Source: Bacteroidia bacterium
Lineage (GTDB): Bacteria; Bacteroidota; Bacteroidia; B-17B0; Aurantibacillaceae
Assembly (NCBI GenBank): GCA_018000995.1
Contig: JAGNIU010000010.1
Location: forward strand, 50,313 to 114,312
Direction: 5' to 3'
Length of the DNA stretch: 64,000 nucleotides
Position 1 is the stretch's first letter. Every line of letters starts with the position of its first letter. The notes under the pieces were generated by a model. The model did no database searches. It was not told where the DNA came from and saw only the letters and a program-made list of their open reading frames with translations. Both the position numbers and the translations under genes were made by a program. Positions 18,090 through 25,709 of the stretch are shown here, piece after piece.

Positions 18090-19019
18090 TTATTTTCCAG
18101 GAGTAACCTGAGCTTGTGGTCCTAAGATGTCGATTAATTCAACTTCAAAGAAAACCGGTGCATAAGGAGGAATCATTTGTCCGTTACCTTGCGCTCCCCA
18201 ACCTAATGCTGATGGGATAACCAATTTTGCTTTTCCGCCTTTTGACATTAATTGTAAACCTTCAGTCCAACCCGGTATAACTTGATTTAAACCAAATGTT
18301 GCAGGTTCTCCTCTATCTAATGAACTATCAAATTTTGAGCCATCTAATAAAGTTCCTGTGTAGTGAACTACAACTTGATCGGTAGCCGCAGGGTGTGGAC
18401 CGGAACCTTTTTTAGTTTCAATATAAATTAAACCGCTTGCTGTTGGTTTAGCAGTGATTTTATTATCCGCTAAATATTTTTCCCACATTGGTTGTTCAGC
18501 AGACTGAGCTTCCATCATTTTCTTTTCCATTTCAGCTTGTTGCTGTTTTTGCTCGGCGTCTAATTCTTTTTGACCTTTGATATCTTTTACTGAGATAGTC
18601 ACCAAAAGATGATCGCCCGGTTTAATGTGTGGAGGTAATGACGGAGCACGTTGAGTTTTCAAGAAAAATGAATCCGCGTTAATGATGAAAGAAGCGCTAT
18701 CACCTTTGCTCATCATGGCTAATCCATCTTCAATACTTCCTGCGAAAGAAGATTTTGGTAATCTGTATTTAAACACACCGCTACCATCACCGGTAATAGT
18801 TTTAGAATCCACTAAAACTGAATCATTAGAATATTGTTTAATGATAAATGCAAAAGCAACGCCATCACCTTCTTTTGGTGTAGTGCCGCTTTCGTCGTGA
18901 TTATAAAATTTATAATGCATTCCGTTTTCAGCTTTTGTGTAGCCTTCATAGTCAGAATTTTTACAAGCTACAAGAGCTAAAGCGGCAATAGATGTTGTAA
19001 GTAAAAGTTGTTTGTTCAT
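18090..19019 (-). CDS. FKBP-type peptidyl-prolyl isomerase lipoprotein with two FKBP-like regions
   Basis: The 309-aa protein starts with a lipoprotein signal (NKQLLLTTSIAALALVAC). An N-terminal degenerate FKBP-like region (about 28-150: GMHYKFYNHDESGTTPKEGD, SFAGSIEDGLAMMSKGDSA) is followed by a helical linker and a canonical FKBP domain (about 205-300: [56 protein letters not shown]). It should act at the periplasmic face of a membrane. It lies 7 bp from the next upstream isomerase gene, so the two are one operon. Related FKBP lipoproteins such as GldI support gliding and T9SS in this phylum. Confidence 0.88.
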   Translation of the reverse strand: MNKQLLLTTSIAALALVACKNSDYEGYTKAENGMHYKFYNHDESGTTPKEGDGVAFAFIIKQYSNDSVLVDSKTITGDGSGVFKYRLPKSSFAGSIEDGLAMMSKGDSASFIINADSFFLKTQRAPSLPPHIKPGDHLLVTISVKDIKGQKELDAEQKQQQAEMEKKMMEAQSAEQPMWEKYLADNKITAKPTASGLIYIETKKGSGPHPAATDQVVVHYTGTLLDGSKFDSSLDRGEPATFGLNQVIPGWTEGLQLMSKGGKAKLVIPSALGWGAQGNGQMIPPYAPVFFEVELIDILGPQAQVTPGK

Positions 19020-19025
19020 GTTGGT

Positions 19026-19862
19026 TTATTTTATGTCTGTTATTGTTACCTCGTATAACAAAGGTGTAAACGGTGCAACGGTTCCGTTGGTGTTTCCTCC
19101 TTCGCCATAAGCGAGGTACGAAGGTAATATTATTTTAATAAATTCGCCTTTGTGCATACCCTTTATAACAAAATTTAGCCCTTTTAATAGCTGGTCGGGC
19201 GTACCATAGTTAAATTGCAGGGGGTACGCGGGATTATCGAATAAACTATCATTTAAAAAACGCCCTTTATAGCTTACACTAACCGATTTTCCCTTAGCCA
19301 CCACATCAGTGCCGGTACCTTGTTTATGGTCGAGGATAAAAATTTTATTAGGTAATTCCGTTACTATTTGGTAGTTATTTTCTTTAATAAAATCCTTTAT
19401 GGTTTTGAGTTCCTTATCGGTAATTTTTATTTCTTTAATCAGTTCTTTAATGCCCACCTCTACTTTAATAAGGGAATCGTTTTTACAATAATCGGGCACC
19501 GGCGTTTGAAAATAACTCTCGAAAAAAGCTTTTGTTTTTACGTAATAAATAACGCTGTCGCCCTTCACTAAATTGGGAAAATGGGCAATAAAAAGCGCTT
19601 TATTTAGCGAATCTTCAGGATTAAAATAAACATTTTCGCGGGACGAAGAGAAGAAAACAGAATCGTTAGGCTTTTTAAAATTGCAGGTGAACGTAATATC
19701 ATCCCACACATTAATTTTATAATTTCCATCACCAATACCTACAATTTTGTAATACAATCCCGCTTCGTTTCGCGAAAATCCATCAAAATACAAAGGTGCT
19801 TTGCGTGAACAGGCAATGATAATTACTACAACTAAAAGTATTAGAAAACGATAGCCCTTCAC
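19026..19862 (-). CDS. FKBP-type peptidyl-prolyl isomerase lipoprotein
   Basis: The 278-aa product has a lipobox (YRFLILLVVVIIIAC) and a C-terminal FKBP-like domain (VSVSYKGRFLNDSLFDNP, NFVIKGMHKGEFIKIILPS, YLAYGEGG, APFTPLLYEVTITDI). The active-site aromatics are less conserved than in the neighbouring isomerases, so it may be a chaperone more than an enzyme. The N-terminal half (about 25-145) is another FKBP-like or periplasmic beta domain. It sits between two similar lipoproteins with 5-6 bp gaps. Confidence 0.82.
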   Translation of the reverse strand: MKGYRFLILLVVVIIIACSRKAPLYFDGFSRNEAGLYYKIVGIGDGNYKINVWDDITFTCNFKKPNDSVFFSSSRENVYFNPEDSLNKALFIAHFPNLVKGDSVIYYVKTKAFFESYFQTPVPDYCKNDSLIKVEVGIKELIKEIKITDKELKTIKDFIKENNYQIVTELPNKIFILDHKQGTGTDVVAKGKSVSVSYKGRFLNDSLFDNPAYPLQFNYGTPDQLLKGLNFVIKGMHKGEFIKIILPSYLAYGEGGNTNGTVAPFTPLLYEVTITDIK

Positions 19863-19867
19863 TAAAA

Positions 19868-20398
19868 TTAATTAAGAATGTGAATATCGTAAACAATAGG
19901 CATTTGTGGTGGAATTTTATCCATATCACCTAACAAACCATGCGCTAAATGGGAGGGAATTAAAATAATAGCTTTATCGCCTTTTTTTAGAAATTTTACC
20001 CCTTTATGAATGCCGCTTTCAATATCTTCCATACCAACAATAAAGGTTTTTGGTCCTTTTTCTTTAGAGGAATAACATTCGGTGCCGTCTAATAAAGAAA
20101 TGGTGTATTCTATAGTGATTTCGCTTTTATCTTTAATACTATCGCCTTTTGCGGAGGGGGCGTAAACAAAATAACGTAAGCCTAAATCGGTATTGATAAA
20201 GTTCATATTATGACTGCGGGCATACGAATCCATGTCATCAGTTTCCTTTTTAGCCAGCATTTTATTGGCCTCAATAAATTGGTTTTTAAGAGCTTCTTTA
20301 TTGATTTTTAGTTCTTGCTTCACTTCCTTATCGGGATTGGAACAAGAAGCCAAAAAAACTAAAATCAAAAGGAAAGGATATTGTGCTTTTATATTCAT
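19868..20398 (-). CDS. GldI-like FKBP-type lipoprotein
   Basis: The 176-aa protein has a lipoprotein signal (LILVFLASC), a helical linker (residues about 30-60) and one FKBP domain (ITIEYTISLLDGTECY, SGIHKGVKFLKKGDKAIILI, IPPQMPIVYDIHI). Size and layout match the gliding-associated isomerase GldI family, which is associated with T9SS and gliding in Bacteroidota. I do not assign gldI because paralogues are common. It is the first gene of the minus-strand run and is divergent from nth. Confidence 0.82.
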   Translation of the reverse strand: MNIKAQYPFLLILVFLASCSNPDKEVKQELKINKEALKNQFIEANKMLAKKETDDMDSYARSHNMNFINTDLGLRYFVYAPSAKGDSIKDKSEITIEYTISLLDGTECYSSKEKGPKTFIVGMEDIESGIHKGVKFLKKGDKAIILIPSHLAHGLLGDMDKIPPQMPIVYDIHILN

Positions 20399-20465
20399 AT
20401 TATATTAGCCTAAAATTAGGCATAAAAATAAAAACCTTGTTTACATTTAGGATTATTTTTCATTT

Positions 20466-21107
20466 ATGACCAAGCAGGAGCGCTATACACATATTTTAGA
20501 TTATTTTAAGACACATGTTCCTGTTGCTGAAACTGAATTGCATTATAAAAATCCATATCAATTATTAGTGGCGGTTATTTTATCAGCTCAGTGCACCGAT
20601 AAACGTGTGAATATGGTTACTCCTGCTCTATTTGAGGCTTTTCCCAATGAAGAAGTACTTGCAGCATCCAATAGCGACACAGTTTTCAGCTATATAAAAA
20701 GTATTTCTTACCCCAATAATAAAGCCAAACATTTGGTGGGAATGGCTAAAATGCTTGTTAACGATTTTAAAAGTATTGTACCTAGCGAAATTGATGAACT
20801 GGTAAAATTACCTGGGGTTGGACGCAAAACAGCGAACGTAATAGCCTCAGTTGTATACGATAAGCCTGCTATGGCGGTAGATACCCACGTTTTTAGAGTA
20901 TCAGCACGATTAGGGTTAACAACCAATGCTAAAAATCCCTTGCAAACAGAGAAACAACTCATTAAATTTATACCAAGTGAACTGGTACCAAGAGCACATC
21001 ACTGGTTAATTTTACACGGGAGATATACATGCCTTGCAAGGTCTCCAAAATGTTCTGAGTGTCCATTAACTAAATGGTGTAAATATTATTCAACCCGTAG
21101 GATTTAA
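20466..21107 (+). CDS. nth: Endonuclease III
   Basis: Nth is a bifunctional glycosylase/AP-lyase that removes oxidised pyrimidines in base excision repair. The 213-aa protein has the helix-hairpin-helix with the catalytic Lys (LPGVGRKTANVIA), the catalytic Asp (VDTHVFR), and a complete 4Fe-4S loop C-x6-C-x2-C-x5-C near the C-terminus (CLARSPKCSECPLTKWC). The start is supported by the early helix and the conserved NPYQLLVAVILSAQCTD. It is divergent from the isomerase operon. Confidence 0.96.
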   Translation: MTKQERYTHILDYFKTHVPVAETELHYKNPYQLLVAVILSAQCTDKRVNMVTPALFEAFPNEEVLAASNSDTVFSYIKSISYPNNKAKHLVGMAKMLVNDFKSIVPSEIDELVKLPGVGRKTANVIASVVYDKPAMAVDTHVFRVSARLGLTTNAKNPLQTEKQLIKFIPSELVPRAHHWLILHGRYTCLARSPKCSECPLTKWCKYYSTRRI

Positions 21108-21179
21108 AATAATACATTTAGTACAAAATAATCCAACGGGTTAAACCAAATAAAAAACTAACATTAAAAAAATAAAACG

Positions 21180-22061
21180 ATGGCGAAGAAAAGTAAAAAG
21201 TCGAAAGTAAAAAGTAAAAAGACAAAAGCCACAAAGAAAAAAGTGGTGAAAGCTAAAGGCAAAAAAGCTACAGGTAAAAAGAAGGTTATTAAGAAAAAAG
21301 CCGCTCCTAAACCTGCCCGTCCGGCAGGCGGGAAAGCGAAAGCAAAGAAAAAAGCGGTAAAGAAAACTGCGAAAAAGAAAGTTGTAAAAAAAGTAGCGAA
21401 GAAGAAATCCGCTCCTAAAAAAGCGAAAAAAGCAGCGCCTAAAAAAGTAAAGAAAGCGGTTGCTAAACCTGCCCGTCAGGCAGGCGGGAAGCCAATTGCA
21501 AAAGCAGTTAAAGCTAAAGTTGTAGCTGAAATTGTGAAAGCGGTAGAACAAAACGCAACTACTTCAACAAATCATACACCAACAACTGAAACATTTAAAA
21601 AACACGTTACGCATTTAAAAGCAGGCGATCCGGCTCCATTTTTTGAAGGTGTTGATCAAAATGGTAACCGTATTACTTCTTTAGATTTTCCGGGTAAAAA
21701 TATTGTATTATTCTTTTATCCTGAAGATGATACCGAAACTTGCACCATTGAAGCCTGTAACTTACGTGATGAATTTCAATACCTAAGCGACAATAACTAC
21801 CAGGTAATTGGTGTTAGTCCGGATGGCGTTGATTCTCATGAGCGTTTTGCAAGCAAATACAGTTTACCCTACCCTTTAATTGCCGATACTGATAAAAATA
21901 TCATTAAGGCTTATGATGTTTGGGGTCCGAAACAATTATTTGGCCGCATTTACGATGGTTTATTAAGAACAACCTTTGTAATTGGCTTCGAAGGCAACAT
22001 TAAAAATGTAATTACTGATGTAAAAGCGGCCGACCATGCCCGCCAAATAACAAGCATGTAA
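21180..22061 (+). CDS. Peroxiredoxin (BCP/PrxQ type) with a histone-H1-like N-terminal tail
   Basis: Residues 1 to about 115 are almost pure Lys/Ala/Pro/Val, like bacterial histone-H1-type tails (AKKKVVKKVAKKKSAPKKAK). Residues about 147-293 are an AhpC/TSA-type peroxiredoxin of the BCP class: FFYPEDDTETCTIEAC carries peroxidatic C188 and resolving C193 (C-x4-C), with SPDGVDSHERFASKYSLPYPL following. BCP enzymes reduce H2O2 and organic hydroperoxides with thioredoxin. The tail should bind DNA or RNA, giving a nucleoid-bound peroxidase (inference). Two 21-bp palindromic repeats sit in frame in the tail and encode KPARPAGGK and KPARQAGGK. Low-complexity tails can misread as spurious, but the frame is continuous with the catalytic domain. 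Confidence 0.88.
   Translation: MAKKSKKSKVKSKKTKATKKKVVKAKGKKATGKKKVIKKKAAPKPARPAGGKAKAKKKAVKKTAKKKVVKKVAKKKSAPKKAKKAAPKKVKKAVAKPARQAGGKPIAKAVKAKVVAEIVKAVEQNATTSTNHTPTTETFKKHVTHLKAGDPAPFFEGVDQNGNRITSLDFPGKNIVLFFYPEDDTETCTIEACNLRDEFQYLSDNNYQVIGVSPDGVDSHERFASKYSLPYPLIADTDKNIIKAYDVWGPKQLFGRIYDGLLRTTFVIGFEGNIKNVITDVKAADHARQITSM
21312..21332 (+). repeat. 21-bp palindromic repeat, in frame, copy 1
   Basis: A near-palindrome of CCTGCC...GGCAGG type that encodes PARPAGG in the peroxiredoxin tail. A near-identical copy, differing at one position, lies 156 bp downstream in the same reading frame. Confidence 0.75.
21468..21488 (+). repeat. 21-bp palindromic repeat, in frame, copy 2
   Basis: The second copy of the palindrome encodes PARQAGG. 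The 156-bp spacing is a multiple of three, so both copies keep the frame. Confidence 0.75.
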
Positions 22062-22129
22062 TGCAAATAATTTTTTTGGAGATTCATTTAAATTAGTACA
22101 TTTGCAATCCCAAAAGTAATTTGGGTTTT

Positions 22130-22203
22130 GGTCCGGTAGTTCAGCTGGTTAGAATGCCGCCCTGTCACGGCGGAGGTCGCGGGTTCGAGTCCCGTCCGGA
22201 CCG
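22130..22203 (+). tRNA. tRNA-Asp (GTC)
   Basis: The 74-nt cloverleaf has a 7-bp acceptor stem GGTCCGG/CCGGACC with discriminator G, an anticodon stem CCGCC/GGCGG around loop CTGTCAC (anticodon GTC) and a T arm with GGTTCGAGTCC. The CCA end is not encoded. An accessory island starts directly downstream; tRNA genes are common insertion targets, but I found no duplicate of the 3' end that would mark an attachment site. Confidence 0.97.
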
Positions 22204-22215
22204 CAATAATGCTCT

Positions 22216-22248
22216 GAAACCCCAGTAAACACTGGGGTTTTTCTTTTT
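22216..22248 (+). terminator. Intrinsic terminator after tRNA-Asp
   Basis: AACCCCAGT pairs with ACTGGGGTT across a 4-nt loop and a T-rich run follows. The rest of the gap to 22569 (about 320 bp) is AT-rich leader sequence in which I see no gene. Confidence 0.85.
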
Positions 22249-22568
22249 AGGTTAAACATAGGTAAAACATTTTTTATTGTTAATAAATTTCCTCCTAAAA
22301 CTTTAGTTTTCTCTCCTTTACATTCACTCATACTTTATCTGGGCTTCATAGTGGGCTAAAACTTGCCTTATCTCTTAAACAAGCATTTTTTACTGCAAAG
22401 AATTACGTAGCGGTGCATACACACCAGCGTTTGTAAAACGCGTTTTATTCCAATCTAATTTTGTAATGTCAAACGATTCTATTCGCGATATGAAAAGAAT
22501 GACCTTACCTGAATGACTGCAGCTTTTGGGTTCGCAAATCAAAAATTAATTATTTAAAAACAATTAAA

Positions 22569-23318
22569 ATGGCAAGACAAAAAGGAATCATAAAGCTAAA
22601 AGGAAAAATAGGAGATATTTCCTTTTACAAAACGCAGGATGGCCATTTAGCCCGTGAAAAAGGTGGTGTTGACGGAGAAAGGATTTTAAACGATCCTGCC
22701 TTCATCCGCACGCGTGAGAACGGCGCTGAATTCGGCTCATCTGCAAATTCTGGTAAAATTTTGCGTGACGCCATACGACCTATGTTGTTAACCGCTGCGG
22801 ATAATCGTGTTGTTGCACGATTAACCAAGCTGATGACTGATATTAAAAACTTAGATGCAACCTCTGTAAGAGGTGCAAGAAATGTTGGTGTAGCAATTGC
22901 ATTACCAACAGCTAAAGCTCTTTTAAAAGGCTTTAATTTTAATATCAGAGCAATTTTAGGAAGTATCTTGTTTAATCCCTTTGCGGTGAATACCGGTACA
23001 GGAGTAATTACCATTAATGGTCTCGTACCTATTAATGAAATTGCTTTCCCTCCGGGAGCAACGCACATGACGGTTAAAGGAGCTTGGGCACGCATCGATT
23101 TTGCAACAGGAATCGTACAGGTGTTTCAAACGAATGCTGTGAATCTGCCAATTGATGGCACAAGTAGCAACATTGTATTAACACCCACAGGAGTACCGGC
23201 AGGTCCGGGAACCGATTTGTATTTATTACAAATTGAATTCTTCCAAATGGTAAACACTATTCAATATTCACTTAAAAACGGAGCGCATAATGCATTAAGC
23301 ATTATTGAGGTTGCATAA
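22569..23318 (+). CDS. Conserved Bacteroidota hypothetical protein, first gene of a five-gene cassette
   Basis: The 249-aa soluble protein begins MARQKGIIKLKGKIGDISFY followed by KTQDGHLAREKGGV. I recall similar proteins of unknown function in many Bacteroidota. The first third is basic and polar; the C-terminal half is beta-rich (TGVITINGLVPINEIAFPPG). No catalytic motif is seen. It heads a tight same-strand run of five small genes ending in a terminator at 24489-24521. A structural or envelope-associated role is possible but not shown by sequence. Confidence 0.8.
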   Translation: MARQKGIIKLKGKIGDISFYKTQDGHLAREKGGVDGERILNDPAFIRTRENGAEFGSSANSGKILRDAIRPMLLTAADNRVVARLTKLMTDIKNLDATSVRGARNVGVAIALPTAKALLKGFNFNIRAILGSILFNPFAVNTGTGVITINGLVPINEIAFPPGATHMTVKGAWARIDFATGIVQVFQTNAVNLPIDGTSSNIVLTPTGVPAGPGTDLYLLQIEFFQMVNTIQYSLKNGAHNALSIIEVA

Positions 23319-23319
23319 C

Positions 23320-23326
23320 AGGAGGG
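23320..23326 (+). promoter_or_regulatory. Strong Shine-Dalgarno sequence
   Basis: AGGAGGG lies 4 nt before the ATG at 23331. Strong Shine-Dalgarno sites are unusual in Bacteroidota genes, and most starts in this window lack one, which hints at a foreign origin or specially high expression. Confidence 0.55.
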
Positions 23327-23330
23327 AAAA

Positions 23331-23570
23331 ATGAACAAGGAAAAAACCAATAACGGAATAAGCATTCTTGACAGAATTAAATCTCCTACGCCGAAGTTTT
23401 TTAAAATAGTAAGGAACGTTGGATTGGCTCTGGTAGCTGCAGGTGGTGCAATTATTGCGGCACCTGTAACCCTACCTGCAATTGTAATAACTGTTGGAGG
23501 CTATCTTATAGCAGCCGGCAGTGTTGCCGTTGCGGTAAGCCAGGCTGTAGTTGAAGGTCCTGAACAATGA
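23331..23570 (+). CDS. Small membrane protein of the cassette, 79 aa
   Basis: After a polar N-terminus comes a long hydrophobic, Ala/Gly/Val-rich stretch (about residues 27-73: GLALVAAGGAIIAAPVTLPA, then VITVGGYLIAAGSVAVAVSQ) that could make two membrane helices. It resembles a small holin- or pore-like protein in layout only. It overlaps the next gene by ATGA, which indicates translational coupling. No family assignment. Confidence 0.65.
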   Translation: MNKEKTNNGISILDRIKSPTPKFFKIVRNVGLALVAAGGAIIAAPVTLPAIVITVGGYLIAAGSVAVAVSQAVVEGPEQ

Positions 23571-23803
23571 AAACTGAGGTGACAACCAAAGTATGTAGCT
23601 CCGGAGTTCTAAAAAAACTTTGGAGTTACATTAAACCAAAAAGTAATTGCATCACCATTTTAATAAACATCAAAATGGAATGCGATGAAAGAGAAAAAGA
23701 AACAGGCGAACTTGATGTAGAAGTACTTTGTAAAACAAAAACAGAATTGATTCGTGAAAGTGTTTTACTGAAAAACTTCAAAGCAATGGAACCTGAAATT
23801 TAA
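23567..23803 (+). CDS. Small cassette protein, 78 aa
   Basis: This soluble, charged protein has three Cys residues and a central hydrophobic strand (SNCITILINIKMECDER). Its ATG overlaps the stop of the preceding membrane protein (ATGA). No family recognised. The tight coupling and codon usage support a real gene. Confidence 0.55.
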   Translation: MKTEVTTKVCSSGVLKKLWSYIKPKSNCITILINIKMECDEREKETGELDVEVLCKTKTELIRESVLLKNFKAMEPEI

Positions 23804-23827
23804 ATCAATAATTTAAAAAAATAAAAA

Positions 23828-24277
23828 ATGGAAACAGATAAATTAAAACCATGCTTCACAGCAGTGGTAAAAGTAAAAGCGATTAACTACCAGAACGGTA
23901 ACGTAATGGAAGCTAAAGGAGAAATCACTAAAACAGCCGCTGAGTGTGCTGAAATTAAAAGTGAGGACACCTTAACTTTCCGCGGTGGCGATTGCGGAAA
24001 AGCGCAAATGGAGATTAATTATAACTCCGCTGCAAAAGGAACGGGCGAACAAACCACAGAAGTGGATTTGGAAATCAAAGGGCGTTTACTGACTGATAAA
24101 AAAGAGTTAGTTGATGTAATCGCAACAGATGCCAAACTTAAAACCGTTTTCGGTGGTAAAGGCGCAATTGTAAAAGAAGAAGACTGGCTCAAATTAAAAA
24201 TTGAGAACAGTTGTGATGCAAAATGTGCTAATACCGAAAGTTATTACACGCACAAAACTTCTGAAATCGAAGCGTAA
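23828..24277 (+). CDS. Cassette protein, 149 aa, Cys-containing
   Basis: The acidic, beta-rich soluble protein has seven Cys residues (for example KTAAECAEIK, FRGGDCGKAQ, NSCDAKCANT). The alternating pattern suggests a beta-barrel or jelly-roll fold. There is no signal peptide, so the Cys residues would be in the cytoplasm unless it is exported unconventionally. Fourth of five genes in the cassette. Function unknown. Confidence 0.65.
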   Translation: METDKLKPCFTAVVKVKAINYQNGNVMEAKGEITKTAAECAEIKSEDTLTFRGGDCGKAQMEINYNSAAKGTGEQTTEVDLEIKGRLLTDKKELVDVIATDAKLKTVFGGKGAIVKEEDWLKLKIENSCDAKCANTESYYTHKTSEIEA

Positions 24278-24279
24278 TC

Positions 24280-24471
24280 ATGTCAACTAATCATCATATA
24301 GCAGGCGGAACGATTGCAGGAACTGTTTCAGGAACGGCCTTGACCGTCATTGCGAACATAGGTTCAGCAGATATTTTAAAAACAGTTATCCTCGCAGCAT
24401 TAGGAGCCGTTGTAAGCTTCTCTGTTTCGCTCTTGCTGAAATGGTTATTCAGGTCACGAAAGCGTTCCTAA
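24280..24471 (+). CDS. Small two-helix membrane protein ending the cassette, 63 aa
   Basis: Two hydrophobic segments (GGTIAGTVSGTALTVIANIG and VILAALGAVVSFSVSLLLKW) are followed by a basic end (RSRKRS). It starts 2 bp after the previous stop. The holin-like size and topology are compatible with a pore or envelope role, but this is only layout. Confidence 0.6.
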   Translation: MSTNHHIAGGTIAGTVSGTALTVIANIGSADILKTVILAALGAVVSFSVSLLLKWLFRSRKRS

Positions 24472-24488
24472 TCGCTTAAAAAAAGGTT

Positions 24489-24521
24489 AAGCCGTCCGCC
24501 CAAAATCGGACGGCTTTTTTA
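24489..24521 (+). terminator. Intrinsic terminator closing the five-gene cassette
   Basis: AAGCCGTCCG pairs perfectly with CGGACGGCTT across an 8-nt loop and is followed by six T residues. It marks the 3' end of the cassette. Confidence 0.9.
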
Positions 24522-24568
24522 TTAATGAATAATCAGATTAATCTTTTCGTATTGCTATTACTTAAGAT

Positions 24569-24991
24569 TTATTTTAATACTTGGTACATCAATGCTTTTT
24601 TAGCTTGTTTAATGAGTTTAATTTGCTTGGTAATAGCTTCGCCGTGTTGGTTGAGGGTTTGCATAGCCTCAATATTTTTAGTGAATTGCTGAGGGTTTAA
24701 TTCAATTTTAGCGAGTGATTCTTTTGCTACCCTCTTTAAATCATCAAGCCTAATAAAAGGAATAACCGAGCCAGTAATAAAGGGATGAAAAAACATCCCT
24801 TGCCACAGTCCGTAAAAAAGCCAGTATAAACGATGCTTTTCTTCTTCACTTTTACATAAACACACAAAGCAATTAGGGCAAGCTTTTTCCATTGGCTTGC
24901 CGCTGTTATTGCCCTTTGACAAAATATAAAAATGCGGTTGCATATATGTGTAACGCATTTTGTGAGTTTTAATATTAAGCATGGGCAACAA
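24569..24991 (-). CDS. DUF6943-like protein, partner of SymE-like gene
   Basis: The 140-aa frame contains MQPHFYILSKGNNSGKP and KACPNCFVCLCKSEEEK, with a Cys cluster, then RLYWLFYGLWQGMFFHPFITGS. This pattern matches my recollection of the DUF6943 family, often seen beside SymE-like genes on Bacteroidota accessory elements. The start is uncertain: ATG codons at 24958 or 24943 would remove the 17-bp overlap with the SymE-like gene. Function unknown. Confidence 0.6.
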   Translation of the reverse strand: MLPMLNIKTHKMRYTYMQPHFYILSKGNNSGKPMEKACPNCFVCLCKSEEEKHRLYWLFYGLWQGMFFHPFITGSVIPFIRLDDLKRVAKESLAKIELNPQQFTKNIEAMQTLNQHGEAITKQIKLIKQAKKALMYQVLK

Positions 24992-25208
24992 CGGTTATGG
25001 TTAAACATTTATTTTCATGCTTTACCGCGATGCACTGACCAGGAACAAAGCCGAGTTCTTTTAGCCATTTACCTTTTAAACGGATTTCAGGCTCAGAAAC
25101 ATACCTGTTTACTGTTGGACGAAAAGATTTATAAACCTTTAAGCGCCTTTGATTTTTTGGATTTTGATTTTTGTTGTTTTGCATATTGCTAGATTTTGGT
25201 TTACACAC
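24975..25208 (-). CDS. SymE-like toxin-family protein
   Basis: The 77-aa protein has an Asn/Gln/Lys-rich N-terminus followed by the SymE signature: PEIRLKGKWLKELGFVPGQC, then IAVKHENKCLTITVV, an AbrB-like fold. The E. coli SymE protein is an SOS-induced type I toxin linked to RNA cleavage or nucleoid condensation. The role here is unknown. It overlaps a DUF6943-like gene, so the two are probably co-transcribed. Confidence 0.7.
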   Translation of the reverse strand: MCKPKSSNMQNNKNQNPKNQRRLKVYKSFRPTVNRYVSEPEIRLKGKWLKELGFVPGQCIAVKHENKCLTITVVAHA

Positions 25209-25709
25209 TTGGCTTCTTTAACTTTTAGCGTGCTTACCTGAACCCAACTAGTTTGAACACAAAGAAAAAACACAAAAAACCCGACGAAATGCCGGGAAAA
25301 AATTAAAAAAGAAAGCAGATTACCAAGGCTGGGAACGGCGGTTGTTCAAGGTTTTTGCAATAAAAAATACTACCCCCTTTCAATAATGTTTTTTGAAAGT
25401 GAGAGTGTTTTTTTGAAGAAAGAAGTTAATTAGGATTAAAGGGGTGTGGAGATTTTTTTTACAAAACTTGTCTTGACCTTGACAATCCGCCAGGGCCCAG
25501 ACTTACCTTTGCTTGCTTTTTTGATTTTTATATTTATACCAACAAATCTGAGATATATTTAAATAACTATGAAATAAAAAAAGACAGATGTCAGTAAAAG
25601 ATTAACAGCATAAAAGCTAAGAACTATAAATGTTTGCAAATATTACCGCTGAAGAACAAAAGCATTGAAAATCATTAAATGATTTATTTAGTTTTGCGAA
25701 CAACCAAAG
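25209..25709. other. Gene-free stretch with a weak minus-strand terminator-like hairpin
   Basis: I see no gene here. At 25280-25296, CCCG/CGGG arms flank a loop. Read on the minus strand the hairpin is followed by a T-run, so it may terminate transcription from the 25710-26690 gene before symE. The rest is AT-rich and includes likely promoter sequence for the SymE-like gene. Confidence 0.4.

Noticed and set aside
21141..21551. 136-aa Phe/Cys/Arg-rich minus-strand frame
   Set aside because: It is the antisense shadow of the Lys-rich histone-like tail; its composition is an artefact of AAA/AAG codons.
22149..22331. 60-aa minus-strand frame ending in CGPDGTRTRDLRRDRAAF
   Set aside because: This is the antisense of the tRNA-Asp gene, a well-known source of false protein annotations.
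24736..25192. 90-aa minus-strand and 86-aa plus-strand frames over the SymE/DUF6943 pair
   Set aside because: They are out-of-frame shadows with poor composition; the SymE and DUF6943 frames carry the recognisable motifs.
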